Shown here: positions 36,270-43,929 of the stretch, one piece after another
Layout of the letters: every line of letters starts with the position of its first letter
How positions within the stretch are numbered: the first letter of the stretch is position 1
Assembly (NCBI GenBank): GCA_910574255.1
Contig: CAJTAK010000008.1
Span: forward strand, 118,006-182,005
Direction: 5' to 3'
Origin: Clostridia bacterium
GTDB taxonomy: Bacteria; Bacillota; Clostridia; Lachnospirales; Lachnospiraceae
DNA length: 64,000 bases
The notes under the pieces: model-generated
What the model was told of the DNA's origin: nothing
Databases searched by the model: none
The model's input: only the letters and a program-made list of their open reading frames with translations
Position numbers and translations under genes: made by a program

Positions 36270-37248
36270 TAATGTACTGGTAAAGGTAGAAGGCCTGAAA
36301 AAATATTTCCCCGTGGCAGAAGGATTTAAAACCCGACATCTGAAGGCACTGGATGGTATTGATTTAGAGATTGTGCGAGGAGAGACTCTGGGATTGGTTG
36401 GGGAGTCTGGTTGTGGAAAATCTACGCTTGGACGAGTGACACTTCGCCTTTTGGAAAAGACTTGCGGAAAAGTGTATTTTGAAGGAAAAGATATTTACGC
36501 AATGAAAAGCAAGGAATTGATACAACTGCGAAGCTCTATGCAAATTATTTTTCAAGATCCGCTGGCATCGCTGAATCCTAGGATGCGGATTCGTCAGATT
36601 GTAGAGGAACCGTTACTCTTTCACGCTGGCCAAATGGGAATCGATTTAAGGAATAAGAAATTAGTTCAAAAAATGGTAGATGATGTGCTTTTAACTGTCG
36701 GTTTGTCGCCTGAGGTGGCTTCCCGTTATCCGCACGAGTTTTCTGGTGGACAACAACAGAGAATAGGAATTGCAAGGGCGCTGATTCTGAAACCGAGCTT
36801 TATTGTCTGCGATGAAATGGTATCGGCATTGGACGTGTCGGTGCAGGCGCAGGTGCTGAATTTGATGAAGAAGCTGAAAGCGGAATATCAATTGACATTT
36901 ATGTTTATTTCACACAACCTGTCTGTTGTCAAACACATTTGTGATCGGATTGCGGTGATGTATTTGGGCAGAATTGTGGAAATTGCGGAGAAGGAGACAC
37001 TGTTTGCCAATCCCTTGCACCCTTATACGAAGGCTTTGATTTCAGCGATTCCAATCCCAGATCCGGAACTGAAAAGAGAGCGGATTCTGATGGAGGGGGA
37101 TTTGCCGAGTCCTTTAGATCCGCCGGGAGGATGTACCTGCCATACAAGATGCACAGAGAAATGCGAGATGTGCAGTGAGAAAATTCCGAAGTTTGTTGAA
37201 GTGGAACCGGGGCATTTTGTGGCTTGCCATTGTATAGTAAAAAACTAA
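36262..37248 (+). CDS. ABC importer ATPase 2 (DppF/OppF type)
   Basis: 328 residues. Walker A GESGCGKS, signature FSGGQQQRIGIARAL, Walker B FIVCDEMVSALD. The C-terminal domain has GGCTCHTRCTEKCEMC, a cysteine-rich version of the OppF tail. With ATPase 1 it powers the importer. The NagB-like gene follows after 29 bases. Confidence 0.93.
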   Translation: MDDNVLVKVEGLKKYFPVAEGFKTRHLKALDGIDLEIVRGETLGLVGESGCGKSTLGRVTLRLLEKTCGKVYFEGKDIYAMKSKELIQLRSSMQIIFQDPLASLNPRMRIRQIVEEPLLFHAGQMGIDLRNKKLVQKMVDDVLLTVGLSPEVASRYPHEFSGGQQQRIGIARALILKPSFIVCDEMVSALDVSVQAQVLNLMKKLKAEYQLTFMFISHNLSVVKHICDRIAVMYLGRIVEIAEKETLFANPLHPYTKALISAIPIPDPELKRERILMEGDLPSPLDPPGGCTCHTRCTEKCEMCSEKIPKFVEVEPGHFVACHCIVKN

Positions 37249-37277
37249 AAATAATAGAAGGAAAAGAGGAAAAAGAC

Positions 37278-38243
37278 ATGAGAAAAAACAACTACGAATT
37301 TAACTTTCAGCCCGCAAGTTGGCTTCCCACCAGAGAACCGGAAGTTTTGGATTTTGTGCGTAATATCAAGCGGGAGGACATGGAATATACCAACGAAAAC
37401 GGGTATAGCGTAAAGGTTGTTCTGGATCCGACCCAGGTGATGGTACAGGACATTTTCCATCGCATCTACTTGAGTGATGTGATGGATACCCATTTTACCG
37501 CAATTTTCCCAAATCAGTGGCCGGCTACTTATCAGGCGATTGCCGAGATGATTAACCGCTACAACGTGAGCTGCCGCAATGTAGATATGTTTGCGATGGA
37601 TGAGTGGGCGGATGAAGACGGAAATGTAGCGCCTCTTACATATGGGGCAGGACTTGGTTATTCCTTCCGTACTCATTTTTACGGGAAAATCAGAGAAGAT
37701 CTTCGCCCAGATGTAGAACATTGGCATGTGTTTACAAACGAAAATAAGGGAGATAACGTGTACTCTTCCATCATTGAGGAAGTGGGAGGAGGCGGAGCCG
37801 ATGTGGTGTATTCTGCAACCGGATGGCCGGGGCATACGGCATTTATTGATCCCGGTGTGGCAGAATTTCATGCTGATACCCTGGAAGAATTTTGCAAATT
37901 GGGCTCCAGAGTAACGACAGAGAGTCCATTGACGATTTGTGAAAATTCTCTGTTTGCGCCAATGGGGGCATCTGGCGATGTTTGGGCAGTTCCGCCCCGG
38001 GCGGCGACCATTGGGCCTCGTGATATTGTGAATGCAAGGGAGCGGTTCGAGGTGCACAACTTTACGAATCCAGGCGGCGATTCCTGGCAGAGAATGATTT
38101 CCAGAATTGAGTTGTATGGTCCGATTTCCATGGAGTGTCCGGCGTCAATTATGCGTCTGGGTAAGGGCGTTTGCTATGTGAGCGAAGCAATTGCAAAGCC
38201 TTTCGGAAGTTGGGAGAACGGCCGAAAAGACTGGCGGCTTTGA
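37278..38243 (+). CDS. NagB-like sugar-phosphate isomerase/deaminase family protein, altered active site
   Basis: 321 residues from the ATG at 37278 (AGAGGA seven bases upstream). The glucosamine-6-phosphate deaminase fold is shown by MFAMDEWAD (107-113; compare MDEY of NagB) and by GWPGHTAFIDP (182-192; compare GxDGHIAFNEP). In NagB the Asp and Glu of the latter help open the sugar ring; here they are Pro and Asp, while His186 and the general-base region MDE are kept. The protein is also longer than NagB at both ends. It therefore probably acts on an amino-sugar-like phosphate other than glucosamine 6-phosphate. Last gene of the importer operon. Confidence 0.78.
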   Translation: MRKNNYEFNFQPASWLPTREPEVLDFVRNIKREDMEYTNENGYSVKVVLDPTQVMVQDIFHRIYLSDVMDTHFTAIFPNQWPATYQAIAEMINRYNVSCRNVDMFAMDEWADEDGNVAPLTYGAGLGYSFRTHFYGKIREDLRPDVEHWHVFTNENKGDNVYSSIIEEVGGGGADVVYSATGWPGHTAFIDPGVAEFHADTLEEFCKLGSRVTTESPLTICENSLFAPMGASGDVWAVPPRAATIGPRDIVNARERFEVHNFTNPGGDSWQRMISRIELYGPISMECPASIMRLGKGVCYVSEAIAKPFGSWENGRKDWRL

Positions 38244-38275
38244 GACTAGGCGAATAAAAACAAAATAAAATGGTA

Positions 38276-38304
38276 TTGACATTTATTACCACCTAAGATA
38301 CGAT
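38276..38304 (+). promoter_or_regulatory. Promoter of the GntR gene, with partial dyad
   Basis: TTGACA at 38276-38281 and TACGAT at 38299-38304, spacing 17. TGGTA at 38271 and TACCA at 38287-38291 form an inverted repeat around the -35, similar to GTxxAC-type sites of FadR-like GntR proteins, so autoregulation is plausible. Confidence 0.65.
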
Positions 38305-38354
38305 AAAGTTTATCAGGAGATTCGACACTAAAGATTTAAAGGGGAGCAAGAAGC

Positions 38355-39041
38355 ATGACGTATAAGGGCTATAAGGGAACCAAGTGCGATTATGTGATGG
38401 AGCAGTTAAAAGAAAGAATTATCACTGGAGTGTATAAATTGAATGAAAAACTGCCCAATGAAGCTGTCCTGTGTGAGGAATTTAGCGTGAGCCGTATCAC
38501 TGTTCGGGAAGCTATGAAGAAGCTGAATATGATGGGACTTCTGGATATCCGACAGGGGAAGGGCACTTTTGTGAAAACGGTGGATTTGAGTCTGTTTATG
38601 AAGCCGCTCTACCAACTGATTGAATTTGAGAATGTGGATATTGAGGCGATTTTTGATGCCAGGGAATACATCGAGCGTGGAACAGTGAGCATGGCGACGA
38701 AAAAGCGGACAGAGGAGGATGTTCTTTGCCTGGAGCAGATACTGCATGATTTGAAAAGAGCCATTGAGGCAGAAGACATTAACAGTGTTTCTTACTTTGA
38801 TAGTGAGTTCCATTGCAGGATAGCAAAATGTGCCCGGAATCCTATATTGTATGCCTGCTGGGAGGCTGTAGATGAGATCAACAAGACTTGCGTAATCCGG
38901 CTGAGTAAGAGTCTGGTGCTTTTGGATGACTGCTATGGAGAACACTATCGAATTTATGACGCTGTGAAGCAACAGGATGTTGACAAAGCCGTGAACGCAA
39001 TGACAGAGCATACGCTAAATTCTAAGAGGGTACTGTTGTAA
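38355..39041 (+). CDS. GntR-family transcriptional regulator (FadR/FCD subfamily)
   Basis: 228 residues. N-terminal winged helix (LKERIITGVYKLNEKLPNEA, then FSVSRITVREAMKKL and RQGKGTFV) and a C-terminal all-helical FCD ligand domain with DSEFHCRIAKCARNP holding its metal ligands. These regulators sense small carboxylates. It has its own promoter and terminator behind the NagB-like gene. It may control the glycyl-radical cluster or the GNAT gene. Confidence 0.88.
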   Translation: MTYKGYKGTKCDYVMEQLKERIITGVYKLNEKLPNEAVLCEEFSVSRITVREAMKKLNMMGLLDIRQGKGTFVKTVDLSLFMKPLYQLIEFENVDIEAIFDAREYIERGTVSMATKKRTEEDVLCLEQILHDLKRAIEAEDINSVSYFDSEFHCRIAKCARNPILYACWEAVDEINKTCVIRLSKSLVLLDDCYGEHYRIYDAVKQQDVDKAVNAMTEHTLNSKRVLL

Positions 39042-39057
39042 ATATTCAATGTATGTA

Positions 39058-39088
39058 AAAGGCAAGACTTTATTGTACTTGCCTTTTT
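39058..39088 (+). terminator. Terminator of the GntR gene
   Basis: AAAGGCAAG at 39058-39066 pairs with CTTGCC at 39078-39083, continuing into TTTTT (39084-39088). Confidence 0.8.
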
Positions 39089-39098
39089 GTAAAAACAA

Positions 39099-39118
39099 TT
39101 TTACACTCGAGTGCAAAA
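39099..39118. promoter_or_regulatory. CACTCGAGTG operator-like palindrome, site 1
   Basis: The core CACTCGAGTG (39104-39113) is a perfect palindrome flanked by TTTTA and CAAAA. It lies 38 bases before the GNAT start. Related sites are at 39925 and 43885. A central CG fits LacI-family operators; the LacI-type protein at 49171 is a candidate. Confidence 0.5.
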
Positions 39119-39151
39119 CAAAATATGGAAAAGAGAAAGATAGGGGCAAAA

Positions 39152-39598
39152 ATGGAAATCTGGGAAGTCAAAGAAAATAAGAGGGATTACATGGAGTTAC
39201 TCCTGTTAGCCGACGAGCAGGAGAGCATGATTGAACAGTATCTCGATCGGGGTAGGATGTTTGTGCTCGGTCGAGAGAAAGCACGGGCTGTCTGTGTAGT
39301 AACGGAAGAGGATCTGTGCACGTTGGAGATTAAGAACATTGCGGTCTGCCCGGAATATCAAAAGCAGGGCTTGGGGAAGCGAATGATTGATTTCGTTGTT
39401 GAGACCTTCCGAGGGCAGTATGAGGAATTGTTGGTGGGAACGGGGGAGTCGCCTCTGACGGTTCCCTTTTATGAGAAGTGCGGTTTTCGCATTTCCCATC
39501 GGATCCCGAATTTTTTCACGGATTACTACGATCATCCTATCTATGAGTGTAGTGAGCAGCTTGTAGATATGGTGTATTTGAAACGATTGTTTTTGTAG
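39152..39598 (+). CDS. GNAT-family acetyltransferase
   Basis: 148 residues from the ATG at 39152 (AGGGG six bases upstream); the earlier ATG at 39125 has no ribosome site. The acetyl-CoA-binding motif is IAVCPEYQKQGLGKRMIDF, and VPFYEKCGFRISHRI follows as in small N-acetyltransferases. The substrate is unknown. Bounded by terminators on both sides and preceded by an operator-like palindrome shared with the sugar cluster. Confidence 0.85.
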   Translation: MEIWEVKENKRDYMELLLLADEQESMIEQYLDRGRMFVLGREKARAVCVVTEEDLCTLEIKNIAVCPEYQKQGLGKRMIDFVVETFRGQYEELLVGTGESPLTVPFYEKCGFRISHRIPNFFTDYYDHPIYECSEQLVDMVYLKRLFL

Positions 39599-39607
39599 AA
39601 GGCCAGT

Positions 39608-39706
39608 CTTTATGTAAATCTTTACATAAAGATTATGCATAGTTGTTTGTTATGTAAAGTTGATTCTGAACATCTGATAAACAGAGGGTTCAGAATCATT
39701 TTTTTT
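39608..39706 (+). terminator. Stem-loop and terminator after the GNAT gene
   Basis: A first hairpin pairs 39608-39617 with 39622-39631 (CTTTATGTAA and its complement). The terminator proper pairs TGATTCTGAA at 39661-39670 with 39689-39698 and runs into eight T. From 39707 to about 39810, inside the 355-base gap before the epimerase gene, I see nothing further. Confidence 0.8.
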
Positions 39707-39812
39707 ACATAAATTATAGCCTGTTAAAGCGATTTTTTCAACCAGTCCATTAAATCACCTTTAACTAACTGACTTTGGGAGTGAACGGTAACATGATATA
39801 ATCAAAAATAAG

Positions 39813-39860
39813 CGAATCAATCAAAAATAGTTTGACAAATGACTGAAACGAGCATAAAAT
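39813..39860 (+). promoter_or_regulatory. Promoter of the epimerase-kinase unit with shared DeoR-type motif
   Basis: TTGACA at 39832-39837 and TAAAAT at 39855-39860, spacing 17. The upstream box CGAATCAATCAAAAA (39813-39827) and the spacer box ATGACTGAAACGAGCAT are nearly identical in the promoter at 42503-42549 and resemble the amidohydrolase promoter at 23903-23931. Confidence 0.75.
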
Positions 39861-39920
39861 AGAATAAGAAAGAACAAAGAACTTGCTTGTCTGTAAAGAA
39901 TACGATAATTTTTCAAAGAA

Positions 39921-39938
39921 TTTGCACTCGGGTGAAAA
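39921..39938. promoter_or_regulatory. CACTCGAGTG-like operator, site 2
   Basis: TTTGCACTCGGGTGAAAA with core CACTCGGGTG (39925-39934), between the promoter and the ribosome site AGGAGG of the epimerase gene. Binding there would block elongation or initiation. Confidence 0.5.
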
Positions 39939-39953
39939 ACAGGAGGAAGATAG

Positions 39954-41000
39954 ATGAACATAAAAGAAAAGTATACACATACACGTAATTACGGATGCCG
40001 TATCCGCCATTACATTTGTGACGGAATCCGGCTGGTATCCATGGAGAATAAAGTAATACGAGTTGTTTTTGCTCTTGATAAGGGCGCCGATATTGTAGAG
40101 CTGGTGTATAAGCCGGAAGATTTGGACTATATGTGGCATTCCTTTAATGAACTTAAAACAATCAACCATCAGTCAACCAAGGCAGCCGCAGGAGGCAATT
40201 TTCTGGACAGCTATGGAGGCGGTTGGCAGGAGCTGTTTCCTACCTATGGCGGCCCGGCGGCTTTTCATGGAGGAGAGATTGGTATTCATGGTGAAGCCTG
40301 TCTGTATCCCTGGGAATGCGATACGGTGGAGGACACGCCGGAATGTGTCGGACTGCGGTTTACGCTGCGCACGGTCAGGTCCCCGTTTCTGCTGGAGAAA
40401 ACCGTATATATACGGGAGGAATCTGCCGCACTTGAGATGCATCAGAAAGTAACAAATCTTGCATCTACGGACCAGGAATTTATGTGGGGGCACCACCCGG
40501 CATTTGGCTGGCCTTTCATAGATGAGAATACACGGCTTTACTTAAAAGGAGAGCCTACGGTGACGGTGCCGGAGAGCACCATTGCCCAGAGATGCCCTTT
40601 TGCCCGGGAAACTACGGGAAAATGGCCGATACTGCCAGACAAAAACGGAAAAGAGATAGATATGAGCAGAGCGTATGCTCATGAAGATCAAATCTATATG
40701 GAATATGCTATATCTGATTTGACTGAGGGCAAATACGAGCTGGTAAATGAGAAGTTGAATTTAGGAATCCGGCTGAAATGGGATTGCACCGTGTTCCGTT
40801 ATCTTTGGATCTGGGGCATGTACTGCGGACATGAGGATTATCCATGGTTCGGCCGGGCATATACCATGGCAGTTGAACCCTGGTCTTCTCTGCCGGGAGA
40901 CTTTGAGACGGCATCAAAAAATGGCGAAACTCTTTTATTAAAGGCAGGAGAAAGCATGGAGACAGAGCTTAGGGCGGAACTTTTTTGTAAGGAGGATTAA
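39954..41000 (+). CDS. Aldose-1-epimerase-superfamily protein
   Basis: 348 residues. The galactose-mutarotase-like fold is suggested by GGNFLDSYGGGWQELFPTYG, EIGIHGEACLYPWE and EFMWGHHPAFGWPF, with histidines at the usual positions. Some members convert the anomers of sugars before kinase action; others have unknown roles. It begins an operon with the FGGY kinase, whose start is four bases after its stop. Exact substrate unknown. Confidence 0.8.
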   Translation: MNIKEKYTHTRNYGCRIRHYICDGIRLVSMENKVIRVVFALDKGADIVELVYKPEDLDYMWHSFNELKTINHQSTKAAAGGNFLDSYGGGWQELFPTYGGPAAFHGGEIGIHGEACLYPWECDTVEDTPECVGLRFTLRTVRSPFLLEKTVYIREESAALEMHQKVTNLASTDQEFMWGHHPAFGWPFIDENTRLYLKGEPTVTVPESTIAQRCPFARETTGKWPILPDKNGKEIDMSRAYAHEDQIYMEYAISDLTEGKYELVNEKLNLGIRLKWDCTVFRYLWIWGMYCGHEDYPWFGRAYTMAVEPWSSLPGDFETASKNGETLLLKAGESMETELRAELFCKED

Positions 41001-41003
41001 GGT

Positions 41004-42464
41004 ATGTATGTAATAGGTTTGGATATTGGAACAACATGTACCAAGGCAGTGCTTGTTGATGAACAGGGCAAGGTTGCGGCAACAGGAAGCAGCGGATATC
41101 CTCTTTTAAGCAATGGCTGCCGTGTGGAACAGCGGGCGCAGGACTGGACAAAGGCTGCCGTCATAGCTATCCGGCAGGCTGTCTCTGAAAGGGATGGGAG
41201 CCAAGTGGCAGGAATCTCTCTTTCTACCCAGGGAGGAAGCACGGTTGCCGTAGATGAAAACGGCCAATTCTTGGGTAATTCCGTTACCTGGATGGACTCT
41301 CGTGCGCAGGAAGAGGCAGCGGAGATTTCCAAGGAGCTGGGAGATGAATATATCTATCGAACTACAGGCTGGAAGATAAATCCGGCTTTGGATGCGGCAA
41401 AGCTGAGGAATCTGAAAAAAGATCCCGACTATAAAAGTGCAAAAAAATACTGGACCACATTGGAGGTGCTGAATCATTATCTTACAGGCGAGGCGGTAAT
41501 TGATCCAACCAATGCAGCTATGCGTCAGCTTTACAATATTGAAAAGGATGAATGGGATGAAACGATGCTGACGGCGGCCCATACCACAGAGGAGGAACTT
41601 CCCCAGGTCAAACCTACCGGGGAGCAGATTGGCGTCTTATGTCAAAGGGCAGCGGAGGAAACAGGACTTTTGGCAGGAATTCCTGTATTCAACGGAGCTC
41701 ATGATCAGTATTGTGCATCTATAGGAGCAGGAGCTATCCGAGATGGAGATATGCTTCTCTCTGCCGGGACCACCTGGGTTCTTATGGGAATCGGGACAAA
41801 ACCTTTGTTTACAAACAGCTTTATTGCTCCGGGCCGGCATCCAGTGAGGGGCTTATACGGGGCGATTGCTTCATTGGTGTGCTCCGGTGCATCCCTGCAA
41901 TGGTTTAAAAACGAATTTCTGCCTGAGGACTTTGCGATTATGAACGAGAAAGCGGCAGAACGAAGGGAAAAGACCAGGGATTTATTTTTCTATCCCTATT
42001 TAACAGGTGCGTGCTATCCCATTTGGAATCTGAAGGCTAAGGGAACCTTTACAGGTATGAATCTGGAGCATGATCGCTTTGATTTTGCAAGAGCAATTAT
42101 GGAAGGAGTTGCCTTTGGCGTAAAAAGGGGAATTGCTGATTTTGAAGATAACGGATGTGAGATTCACCAAATTACAATGATGGGAGGAGCATCCAAAAGC
42201 CCTCTTTGGTGCCAAATGATTGCATCTATCACCAACATCCCCATTAACCGTTTAAACCAGGCAGATATCTGTGGAGTGGGAGCAGCTATGATTGCGGCCT
42301 GCGGCCTGGGAATTTATGACAGCTATGAGCAGGCGGCAGAGCAAATGGTGCATACGGAGCATATTTATGAACCGGTTCCTGAAGAGAGGGTATTTTATCA
42401 GGAGAAGTTTGAGGCATACGATAAATTATGGAAATTTATGCAAATGTACTATGAAAGTGAGTGA
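41004..42464 (+). CDS. FGGY-family carbohydrate kinase (xylulokinase-like)
   Basis: 486 residues. The phosphate-1 loop GLDIGTTCTKAVLVDEQG opens the N-terminal domain; WMDSRAQEEAAEI and FNGAHDQYCASIGAG (catalytic Asp in GAHDQ) follow, and GGASKSPLWCQMIASI lies in the C-terminal domain. These are XylB-group features. It likely phosphorylates a ketose made by the FucI/AraA-like isomerase encoded at 47695. Two to three genes of the unit share the promoter at 39832. AAGGAGG precedes the start. Confidence 0.9.
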   Translation: MYVIGLDIGTTCTKAVLVDEQGKVAATGSSGYPLLSNGCRVEQRAQDWTKAAVIAIRQAVSERDGSQVAGISLSTQGGSTVAVDENGQFLGNSVTWMDSRAQEEAAEISKELGDEYIYRTTGWKINPALDAAKLRNLKKDPDYKSAKKYWTTLEVLNHYLTGEAVIDPTNAAMRQLYNIEKDEWDETMLTAAHTTEEELPQVKPTGEQIGVLCQRAAEETGLLAGIPVFNGAHDQYCASIGAGAIRDGDMLLSAGTTWVLMGIGTKPLFTNSFIAPGRHPVRGLYGAIASLVCSGASLQWFKNEFLPEDFAIMNEKAAERREKTRDLFFYPYLTGACYPIWNLKAKGTFTGMNLEHDRFDFARAIMEGVAFGVKRGIADFEDNGCEIHQITMMGGASKSPLWCQMIASITNIPINRLNQADICGVGAAMIAACGLGIYDSYEQAAEQMVHTEHIYEPVPEERVFYQEKFEAYDKLWKFMQMYYESE

Positions 42465-42502
42465 ATCGAGCGAAAAAATCAAAGAAAATTGTGTAAATTG
42501 AA

Positions 42503-42549
42503 CGAATCAATCAAAAAGTGTTGACAAATGAGTAAAACGAGCATATTAT
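42503..42549 (+). promoter_or_regulatory. Promoter of the TIM-like/YjbQ/importer unit with shared DeoR-type motif
   Basis: TTGACA at 42521-42526 and TATTAT at 42544-42549, spacing 17. CGAATCAATCAAAAA (42503-42517) is identical to 39813-39827 and the spacer ATGAGTAAAACGAGCAT differs from the other promoter at two positions. Confidence 0.78.
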
Positions 42550-42579
42550 GATAATAAGAAGAGCAGAGGGGAAAAAGAA

Positions 42580-43290
42580 ATGAAGCGGAAAATCAGAACA
42601 CCGTATTTTGAGATTGGAACAAAAAACTATATTTATGGAGACGATGTGCTGAGATATGCGAAAGCGGCCGATGCTGCAGCGGAAAAATATGATATTGACG
42701 TATTATTTATTACGCCCTGTACGGAGATACGTCGTGTGGCAGAGAATACAAAGAATTTGATCATCTTAGCTCCTTATATGGATACACTCCGACCAGGAAG
42801 GGGAATGGCGGATATTTTGCCGGAGGGATTAAAGGCGGCAGGCGCAGAGGGCGTTGTAGTGAATCACTGTGAAAAGCCTATGTCTGTTCCGGCTATCAAA
42901 GCAACCATTGACAGGGCAAGAGAACTGGAGTTTTTAGTATTTGCCTGTGCGGATACGGTTGATGAGGCGAAAGCTCTTGCTCAGCTTCACCCGGATATCC
43001 TAAATCCGGAACCCTCCGAATTGATTGGCGGTACAGGCGGCGTCAGCGATATGGGTTATGTAAAAGAGGTAATTGATGCCATCAAAGCAATCGATCCGAA
43101 TATAATGGTAGAACAGGCAGCAGGTATTACCAATGGCCAGCAGGTATATGATTTTATCATGGCGGGCTCCGAGGCGGCAGGTGCTGCTTCAGGAATTATG
43201 AATGCGGCAGACCCGCTGGCAATGATAGATGAGATGATAGCGGCTGCCAGACGGGCTGCTGACGATCTGAAAAAGCAGGCTCAGGGTTGA
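42580..43290 (+). CDS. Triosephosphate-isomerase-like protein, probable tetrulose- or other sugar-phosphate isomerase
   Basis: 236 residues in the style of the short archaeal TIM group. TPYFEIGTKNYIYG holds the N-terminal lysine, VVVNHCEKPM the catalytic histidine and ILNPEPSELIGG the glutamate and start of the phosphate loop; the next loop is VEQAAGITNGQQV. Bacterial members next to FGGY kinases include L-erythrulose-1-phosphate isomerases. It cannot replace the housekeeping TIM with certainty. First gene of its own promoter, followed by YjbQ protein 2 after 25 bases. Confidence 0.78.
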   Translation: MKRKIRTPYFEIGTKNYIYGDDVLRYAKAADAAAEKYDIDVLFITPCTEIRRVAENTKNLIILAPYMDTLRPGRGMADILPEGLKAAGAEGVVVNHCEKPMSVPAIKATIDRARELEFLVFACADTVDEAKALAQLHPDILNPEPSELIGGTGGVSDMGYVKEVIDAIKAIDPNIMVEQAAGITNGQQVYDFIMAGSEAAGAASGIMNAADPLAMIDEMIAAARRAADDLKKQAQG

Positions 43291-43315
43291 ACCGGAGACA
43301 AACAGGAGGAGGAAT

Positions 43316-43810
43316 ATGATTTACAGAGAAGAAATCAAGGTAATGTCCAGAGATAAGGATATAACATTCCATGATGTGACGGCGAAAACAAAGGAGATTG
43401 TAGAGCGCTCCGGAATTAAAAACGGAATTGTGGTAGTTTATTCCCACCACACGACCTGTTGTGTGATTACACAGGAGTGTGCCTTTGATATGTCCATGAC
43501 GGGACTTGAGACATTGCAGCAGGATTTGGTAGACGTTTTTGAAAAAATTATACCTGCATACCGGACGGATGGAATGTATCATCATCCAGGCGAGAAGGCG
43601 ATTGCATATGCGGCGGAGCACGGGGAAAGCTGGAGATGCTGCCACAATACGGATGCGCATCTGCGTTCTTCCATTGTGGGAAGAAGTGAAACTATCGTGT
43701 TAATAGACGGGGAATTGGATCTGGGAGAGTTTGGCTTTATTCATTTTATTGATTTTGATGAAACTCGTGGCAGAGAGCGAACAGTGCAGGTTCAGATTAT
43801 CGGGGAATAA
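43316..43810 (+). CDS. yjbQ: YjbQ-family protein 2
   Basis: 164 residues. Motifs YSHHTTCCVITQE, NTDAHLRSSIVGRSE and DGELDLGEFGFIHFIDFDE match YjbQ/UPF0047 and align with protein 1 at 21915. It has a shorter insertion (HPGEKAIAYAAEHGE) and no C-terminal tail. It lies between the TIM-like isomerase gene and the ribose-type importer, so a function in sugar-phosphate breakdown is more likely than thiamine synthesis. AGGAGG precedes the start. Confidence 0.87.
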   Translation: MIYREEIKVMSRDKDITFHDVTAKTKEIVERSGIKNGIVVVYSHHTTCCVITQECAFDMSMTGLETLQQDLVDVFEKIIPAYRTDGMYHHPGEKAIAYAAEHGESWRCCHNTDAHLRSSIVGRSETIVLIDGELDLGEFGFIHFIDFDETRGRERTVQVQIIGE

Positions 43811-43880
43811 GATAGACTTATGACAAAGATAAAAGGGTAACAAAACCAGTTGGTAGAGTTGCTCTTTTATTAGAAAACAA

Positions 43881-43898
43881 AGTGCACACGAGTGCACT
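43881..43898. promoter_or_regulatory. CACTCGAGTG-like operator, site 3
   Basis: AGTGCACACGAGTGCACT with core CACACGAGTG (43885-43894), about 30 bases before the importer permease gene. The 119-base gap has no clear promoter of its own. Confidence 0.5.
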
Positions 43899-43929
43899 AG
43901 TGATAAGATAAAGCTAAGGAGGATGTGAA

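Noticed and set aside
26219..38243. Ordinary N-acetylglucosamine catabolic operon (nagA-nagB)
   Set aside because: Both proteins deviate at active-site loops, the importer is peptide-type, and a glycyl-radical enzyme is present.
43316..43810. Thiamine biosynthesis gene (as YjbQ is often annotated)
   Set aside because: No thiamine genes or THI riboswitch around; both YjbQ copies stand with sugar genes.
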